Positions 49,001 to 58,000 of a DNA stretch of 60,000 bases are shown here, piece after piece; the stretch's first letter is position 1, and each line of letters opens with the position of its first letter. The translations under genes and the position numbers were made by a program. The stretch lies in contig NC_088323.1 in the NCBI RefSeq assembly GCF_910592395.1, forward strand, positions 4,652,001-4,712,000, read 5' to 3'. This stretch comes from Lineus longissimus. Lineage: Eukaryota > Nemertea > Pilidiophora > Heteronemertea > Lineidae. A model generated the notes under the pieces. The model worked only from the letters and a program-made list of their open reading frames with translations. It was not told the origin of the DNA and did not search any database.

Positions 49001-52000
49001 GTCTGCAATAAAAAGGGGTGGGTTAACTTTCATGCATAGACAAAGCGTAAACACTAATGGCTAAGCATGAATGGTGAAGTAGAGTGCTACAGATATTGGC
49101 TTGCATACTTCGTATTGATATTGATACAAGTACCTTGAAGGTGAACCAAGAACAGAACTGGGTGCAAATTCTGTCGCTCTTGACTACCTGAACGTGATTC
49201 CTGAATGCAGACGGGTCAGAAATACATTGCCGATTAGGGCCGTAGGGTCTGTCTTCTTCCTTACGGACAGTATGTTTGTACCAGTGAAGACATCTCACTT
49301 CAACAAGAGGGTTGCTGGTGTTTGATTGGTTCTGGAGAAGGGAATACCCATCCTGATATCCCATCATTAAATGTTACGTCCCGATTCGTATTTTAAAACA
49401 CTTTTGGCCCAACATCAGCGTTTCTAAAAAGACCATGCTCCCCCACATGACTTGAAGAAACACCTCCCTTCACCCCAGGCCTCTTGAATCGTCAGCGAGC
49501 CAGTGACCTTCTACGTACATCCCACCCATCAAATACAATGATGACATTATCAATGGAAACTTGTTAGCAATTCCGGTCAATCAGTGGTTGCCATGGTTAC
49601 CAGAGCTTCTGGTCCTGCCAGATGCCTCAGTTACCATGGAAACAGCCAGTTTCTTAGGGCGTCTAATTCAGTCACTTTACGTAAGGTCATGAGCGACGGG
49701 GATGATAGCAATAGAGTTTATGCATGGGGGGGGGGGGGTGCTTAACAACAGCCGGATTTTACATGATGGCTATGGTAACCCTGTACTGATGCTGTGCAAT
49801 TAATTCCAGTCCTACACTTGGTGTCAAAACATGTCTCATCATGGCGTCTTTCGACACTAAAGTTTCTGTTTGCAACTTTAAATTTTCTTTCAATTTTGTC
49901 ATTTTAGGGTTTGCCCAGTTCAGTCGGAGTTTGGACTCTAGTCCTAGGAACCGGGATAGTCCACACAACTATATCATTTATAAGGACCATGGACGGGTAA
50001 GTGCTTATCTCTATTGTGGCTTCAGATCTGGCAAGCAGATGTGACAGTTGGTACCAGCCCATTGAGCAACAATCTCTGCAATGGACCCGGTTGGTGCACT
50101 GGTTAGGGTGCTCTCAATCTAAGGGTTGGTTGAAATTTGGTGTATGGTCAATGCTTTGTCCATCACAGGTCGAGCTTATGCGTGCGCTGAAATGATGACA
50201 CCATCTTGATGGTACAGACCCTGGTCAGTGAAAGTGCGGATGGTACAGGCCCTGGTCAGTGAAAGTGCTGATGGTACAGACCCTGGTCAGTGGAAGTGCT
50301 GATGTACAGACCCTGGTCAGTGAAAGCCCTGATGGTACAGGCCCTGGTCAGTGAAAGTGCTAACAGTATCCATGGTTTCACGACTGCAACATCAGGACAC
50401 CTGTTAACTCTTTAGTTTACCTCAATTAATCCAGCTGGCAGCACTGTATATTTTACATCAGTCGCTCCAGGCACCAACAATCTAGGTCAGAATTTGTTAG
50501 GACAGATATTGAGAATTGTACTTATTCCCTCAAATGACCAGAAAATGATTTGACAGGACGAGGTTGTGGATAGATTTGTGAAAATTTCGTTCTCGGATTC
50601 AAATTATTCAGTAAAGGTTGCCCTTCGTCTTAGAAGGGTGAACGCAATACAACTTCAATGTAGCCATGAAGGTCAGATTTAAAGTTACACAAAGTCACCA
50701 ATAGGCAATAGAGTGTCTCTCCCACCTGAGAGTATTCAGGTTAGTGCATACAAGTCACTTGAAGATGATCACCCTTGGGCCCCGTCCCTTGTTGTCTCTG
50801 TTCTAACAGCCTGACCCAACTGTTGCTGATTTACTGCCTTGTTATTGATAAATCTATTCTGGCACAATTCCATTATTTATGTTGGTGCTATAAACCACTT
50901 TCATGGGCTGTTTCAAATTCGTGGTTCTTTCTCAATGGAAGTTCAAAAAGTTCCGGAAAGACTCTTTTCCCGGGGGGGACACTAATTGCCGAGTCAACAC
51001 TTTTTTCCAGGGGACACTAATCATTGAGACTACTGCAAGCAACCCTCAAGCAAGATAGTTCAGGTGCTGCAAACTGTGATAATTGTCGCAGGTGCCGGTG
51101 ACAAGAATCTGTTATCGCTGCAATATGCAATGAATATCAAAGCCAGCAACAACCATTTTCAACTGCAGACAAGTGATCTTTATGTTGCAAGGATTGTCGC
51201 ATTAGATATCCCTCTTTCGCTGTGCTTTAGGCTATTTGTTTCTATAGCGTTGTTCTAGAGCTATACCTTGTCCTTAAGTCGTCAGCAAACAAAACATGAG
51301 AGCACTCTACTAAGTTAAGTAAACTCTCTCCTTGTGCAATTATTATGGAACAGCCTGTAGACACACGGTGGTAAAATTTAGCTTTATGTATGAACTAGGA
51401 TTGAAAATAGAGCTTTCATGTATATGTCGTTTGTGTCACATTAACCACAACAGTGGTGAACATATACAGTTGGGACTTTCTCATGTTTTATGCCTAACTG
51501 ATGGATTTTGTTCACAATTACCGCTGTTTAATCGATTTTGGTAACGACCTATGTTGATGGTGATTCCCTCATTATAAGATCGCTGGTGTGGGTCGGAGCA
51601 TCTCCAAAAAGGACGATATGTGTTGCTATGACATTGACCATTAAAATCTGTGAATAAGCTGGATAACGTCCTCCATGTTTGATTCATTATAAGGATTCTA
51701 TAAGCGAGTCTCACATTTCTTAGCCTGGCTGCGGCTCAGTTGCCAGGTCCAAAATCGTTCAATCAGCGAATCTATTCCGTTGGTGGGCTGGACTCATTTT
51801 AGCCTAAAAGGTCACGATATGGATTTTCCGGATCTTTAAACATGTTGCCTCGGTTTCGCTATCATCCTTTGACCTTTGCTTCGGAATAGCAGTGCTTCCG
51901 CTATGTGTGACAGCTACATGAATGTAGGCTAATACGTTCAGCTAGCTGGTATGTTAGCATAGCGTTGGATTAGCATACACTCGTTTCTCGGATAGTCGGC

Positions 52001-55000
52001 TACCTGACACAGTGGTTCGGCTGTATTTTCGTGTCTGACATTTAGGAAAGCGAATTCATCAGTGGCGTTTGAGAAAGTATGACATTTTTCTAGGAAGAGG
52101 GTATAGTGCTCTTGGCCTGTTTCTCTGGCTTTAACTGGTTTCACAGGATTGTTGACCAGCTTGATTTGTTTGCTCGGAGTCTGACACTTCGCCTCCGTCA
52201 TGTGATCCGTAGTCATAATGCCGGATTTGATTCCATCTCGCAATTGTTGAATCAATTCAATATTCTTATGATGGTCGGATGAGGATGCGGGTAGAAGTGT
52301 TTTCAAGGTCGTCAGATTCATTCAGATAGGTGTTTGTTGATCTTTGTCGTGTAAGTGGTTGATTGGTTGCATTGATGTTTCGTCATTTTGACCTACTTTT
52401 AGTTCAGATGACAACATGTCAGCATCGTTGGGGGGGAGGGCTTGGCATTTTGTCAGTGCTGATATTCAGCCATTCTGGATAGCTCAGCTTCGACACCCTT
52501 TCCAGCGTGTTGTCGTGTTGAGATGAGCCCTTCCTAGTCAGCTGTGGAACTGTTGTAAAGGGTAGGGTTGTCCCTCCAGTGGTTATGACTTGAGATGTTG
52601 GCTTTGACGCTGTAAGGGGGAGTGTGGGCGATTGTTTGAATGTCGTCTATGATAGCCTCCCACCAAAAACAGCCTCTGGCAACAAAGAATTGGCAGGCGT
52701 CCAAATCACTAAAATGGCAATTTTGTGATAAATCGTTGAACACACTATCGATATTCATAATTATTTTTCCTACGTGATTGGTTGGCTCTGGCGATTAGAG
52801 TATTGAACTGCTATTTTTAGGACGTTGTTGACAATATTGAAGTAATGGTTGTTGGTTGGTTGTTTGGTCCATTCATCAAGGGCTAAGTGGGCAATTGTTT
52901 CACTATTTCAGTGAAAGTATCTTGGTGAAAACAGGGTTAATGCATTAATATCAATATTCGCAATCTGTTTGATTGATTTGCTCGGGTGATTATCAGAATA
53001 TTGTACGACTATTTTTAGAATGTTGTCGTCGATAATGAAGCGATCGCCTGTTGGACGTTTGTTCGTTCAGCTTCGGAGGCTAATCTTCGAACGTGAATAA
53101 AACATGACGTCAACTTTAGCAGAATCATAAAATGAGGGTACAGGGTTAGCTTGTCTGTGATGGATGCCAATGTGGATTGGATGAAAGCAGGTGTTGGATC
53201 ATTTCGTTAATGGATTGGAAGTTATTCACAGGGAGTCGAGTTTTCGTCATCAGTGTCCTGGTGGAAAATTTGATTGTTTTCTCTGAAGGAAGTTTTGCAG
53301 TGAAGGAATTCTCCAGGAATAGAGCTGTCCTTACACAGATTGGGTGGCTGCCTCAAATCGGGTGTAATTTGAAATGCAGCTTTTGGTCTTATCTCGTTCT
53401 TGCTCTTTTGGAGCTAATGCCATTGTTAGTCGAGTTTCTCCCTTCCTCACAGTGGAGATTTTGATCAATATACTGCTCTGTGGCTGCTCTCATTTCCGAA
53501 ACCTTAGATGAAGATACAATTATAGCCCTAACAGTGTTGAAAAGAGCTGCTAGTACACACTGAGATCTATAATTGTACCACCTTATATTTCATTTGATTA
53601 TATCTATCATATTCACATACAGGATAAAAATAGGTGTCAGAGCAGAGTAGAACTTTGTATCCAAAATCAACCAGCTTTTGAGTTCGAAAGGGATACATGC
53701 GCTTTTAGAGACAGACACATCTTCGTCAGAATGATCATGTCGGACTTGACAGACGAATTGCCTCATGCTGCATTCTAGGGGAAAACTAGATAAACTCTCA
53801 GTTGAGTGATTTCAAAAGTTATATCATTGGAGTAATCATGGATCCTAATTCTCCAGGGAGGTTCACTGCAGAATAGACTTTCATCTGTGACTGGTTAGGA
53901 TCTTTAGCAGACCAGTTTTAACCTTCAAAAATCTTAAGGGCACGATATCCCTGACCCCTGACACTCTGTGACTGTTCCTACTGGAACCAGATGACACATT
54001 TGACACTCTCACCTCTAAAGTCCTAAAAACGGGCTAATCATTAAACAAGGACAATTGTTGATTAGTAATCAATAACTTAACGAGGACATATTTCTTGTAA
54101 ACAAATGTATGATTGTACATCCGCCTCACTATCATTTGAAAGTGGCCCTCTTGAGTTAAATCAACGAGAAAATTGACATATTAGATTCTTAAACTGGAGG
54201 CAAGGAAATAATTATCAAGATATAGAGAGATACAAAAAAGGAATAAGTTGCTTGATCCTTCCGTTTGATTCTTAACTTTGGCGTAAATGGATATGTCGAT
54301 GAGAAAAATGTTCCGCCGGAATCACATCCGGCGAGCCTCTGATCCGGGCAACAGCAGTCAGCCAAAGCTGCGGTATACAACAAAGAGACTGAGCGAGGTA
54401 GGTCAATGTTCAAGGTCAAGCTCAAGGTCAAATGCCATGTCATGGCCTTCTCTCTTCGAGCTCATGTCAATTTGCATATAAGAGGTCAAGGTCGCAATTC
54501 TGAATGGCGGTCAGGATGATTTTCAGTTGTCTTTGGGTCAAATGAACTTTTGAAATTCATATTTAATGTGTATTTACACTGTTGAACATTCTCAATGCCT
54601 ACGATACACAAAGGGCATAGACATTTAAGTCAAATTTTGCGACATGATTTTCTGCAATTCTGAGAGTTTATGACCTTTTGTCAAATGGTGTAAAGAAGAT
54701 TAAAAAGTGTATTCAACCCCATGCATTACAGTATTTATCATGGCACAAGTCCAACAAAATTGCTTGTAGGCCTTAAGCACAGAATTCAGTATTGATTTGA
54801 AAGTAGGCCAAAATTAGAAATTCGAATTAAAGAAAAGTCTGGCTTTGATAGCTCTTGTACTGTACTGCGCATGAGCAAATGTTCCTTTTGTCTTTAGCAT
54901 GTGCCCCTTGCTTAAAATATCTTGCTCCACTGCTTCTGGTGATAAGGAGCATCAGTTTCCGTCTATGCATGCCATAATGGTGTGCTTCAGCCTCCTCACT

Positions 55001-58000
55001 ACATTATATTCAAACTGGTTTTCCTTATTATGTATTTATAGGTTGCCAGTCTTGAAAATGACCTGGAGCGCATGGAAATTGAAGATCTTGGTAAGCGACA
55101 ATAATGGTATCTCTTATAGTGCACACTGCAGGGTCGATCTTTGTAGCCATAACAACCTAATAAGGTCACATTAAAAATTGATGAAACTGAGCCAGGAAAT
55201 GAATTGGCGTCTCCCTGTCTCAGATAGGTGCTGAATCGACATTGTGCTTCAGGATAAACAAATTAAGTGCTTTGCAAATTTATTCCAACAAGTTCTGAAA
55301 GCGTTTAAAAAAATCAAGCATCTGTGTGAATAAAGGGATGGATCTCAATGTATATGGCAAGCTTCGAGAACCATTCTCACAATTTCAATCAATACCTTGG
55401 CTTAAAATAGCACCTTTATTGGCCGTACTTAGATCATTCATGCATTCATTTACTTGCGTATACATTCACATCATTATGGAATATACTGATCAATAAAATC
55501 ATTATCAGAGAATATATAATGTAACACACATGTCTAATTGTACGACATGAATCAGCTGCAGCTTGCTTAACCCTTTAATGATAGTGGACAAAGGCGTGTT
55601 TTTCCAGTGCATCAAATGTTTGGAGAAAGGGTGTTGTCAACCCTTTTAATATGTTAAAGGACTGGGGCCTGGTGTTCAAAACACAGCAGGCCTTCGTTAC
55701 CAACTTGTCATCAACTGGCTCAATCTGTAGACAGCATGGTTCATGTGAAGTGACTTGCCTAATTCCTCATGTCCCAGGTGTCGAATCCACTGAGCTGATT
55801 TTAGAGTCTGCACCCCAAGCAGAGTCTGCACCCCAAGCAAAGTCTGCACCCCAAGTTCCACCTTTCAAATATTTCAGCAAAATGATTGAAATCTTATGTT
55901 CTTTAATGTCCTTGTTGCAGATGATGAAGATTCCATATTTGCCAAATTCATGAAAATCCACAAGTGCTATGACCTCATCCCCACGAGTTCAAAACTCGTT
56001 GTGTTTGACACGCAGTTAAATGTAAGTATGGGGCAATCAGTGGCATAGTGGTTAGAGTGCCGGACTCAATATCAGGAGGTCATGGGTTCGATTCTCGGAA
56101 GGATCACGGCTGTTTTGTCTTTCTGTCCTTGTGCAAGGCACTTAGCCCTCGTTGCTTCTCTCCACCATGGAGACAGTGGGTACCCAGCTGGCGGAGATGG
56201 CGGACTATGTATGTTAGTCCTGAGCACTGTATAGCTGCAGCTCTGACCTAATACTTCGATGAGTAGAGCTTGAATCATGAATGTACTCCATGGAGAGCTT
56301 GCCTTTATCAACTTCAGGCAAGCAGTTGCTACTTTCCACCTGTTGGCCTTGAAGTGTCTTCATTGAAGAAAAAAAAAAACACGATATTCTGTTCTATTGC
56401 AGGTAAAAAAGGCTTTCTTTGCTCTGGTCTACAACGGTGTTCGGGCGGCGCCACTCTGGGATAGTGCCAAACAAGATTTTATAGGTATGTGAAACGGAAG
56501 GCGCAAAAGCCGGGGGATAAAGGCGGCAGGTCTTTGAAAGATACCTTCCATGTTCATTGTCCACAACTTGTTTTTTGGTTGCCAGGTAAGCCATTCCTTG
56601 CTGAAAATTTCCGAAGCTCCACGATGCTTAAATCACTTTTATGGCTGACCATTCATTAGGAATGACATCGTTATAGTCATTTCTGGAGAGAGAGACCCTA
56701 CCTTTCCTAATTAGAGAATATCAGCTCAGATGACTTGGGGCAACTCTGGTCGTGATTGAACTGGCAGGGGAGTGTTTGATTGTGGCACAGATAATCACGT
56801 CTCGCAAGATTCATATCTTCGATGAGGAGGATTTGGGCACATTTTAGGGCCATTTTGTGCTTGTAAACACTGCTCTGTTGCCCTTGTAGTTGGACATTGC
56901 TCAAGCTCCCAAATGTGGCGGAGTCAGAAATGTGAAGTCAAGCTGAACATACTCAAATGTCATCGAGCAGGCACCAAAAGATAATGAAAGGTGGGCATAT
57001 GTTGGATTATTTCTTGGGGTACTCGACACATGTGAAAGATTTTGTAGTTCTGTACCGGGGATAGTAACACTGATTTTCAAACTTGAGATTTCTACTTTCA
57101 GGGATGTTAACCATCACCGATTTTATCAACATTCTACAGAAGTATTACAAGTCTCCCATGGTACGTATATCTAACCCTAGGAAAAATCTAAACCTCATTT
57201 CACCCCTGACCTCAATCTCCAGTACATTCCTGTACACTAACAGTACAATATGCACTGGGGATTCTGACAAAGTTTGGCGGGATCTAGTTTAAGATTTGTA
57301 TTGTAGTCTCTTGGTTCACTGTGTGGTCAAGGTGTTGTATATGTACTATATAGTCTTGAGTCCAATCATGAGAAAATAGCACTTGGATCGTTGGTGATTT
57401 ACATAGAAAATGCAGCAATGTTATATTCCACCTGAAACTTTATAGTCTGAAGTAAGTTTCTGAAAATATTTACTTTGCCATGAGAACAAGCTGTTAGAAG
57501 TGAAATACTCAAAACGTTTCCTAGCAATTTCCTGCCATTTTCTCATGAAATGGACTTAGTCCCCAAAACGTTTATTTTCTGAAGCACATCACAATTTAGC
57601 TTGTTCCCTCAACTTGTTAATGCCAAATTCATTGTATATGCTTCAATAGATACTTCATCATTAAAAAAACTTCATCACCATCATATTACTTTCGTCAGAG
57701 GTACCCCTGATTTCATGAAATTTGACGAGAAATCTCTCCGATTTTCATTCAAAATTTATTTATTTATTCTTTCTGTTTCTTTCATCTACTTCTTTTATCT
57801 TCTCTCTGAAGTTGAAAAGGGATGAATCTATCTTAGAGAAGAGCAAGGGCCAGGCCAATCCTATCTAACGCAGTAACCCACCCCCCTCCTTCTTGGTAAA
57901 AAATATCACATGATCAAAGTTATATTGTTGTATTCCCGAAGGATCTGACACGCTCAGATCAACCGGCCAGAAATAAACACGATATGCGAGACATGAACTT

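Larger units (their letters stand above)
49997..54286 (+). other. intron part
   Basis: A 31-bp array (50203-50363), a possible SINE relic (50080-50215) and a diverged duplication (52770-53110) are present. Nothing else recognised; a minus-strand frame at 51938-52321 has no support. Confidence 0.55.

Noticed and set aside
51938-52321. Minus-strand 127-codon frame
   Set aside because: Length is at the edge of chance for 60 kb; no domain, no neighbouring exons.
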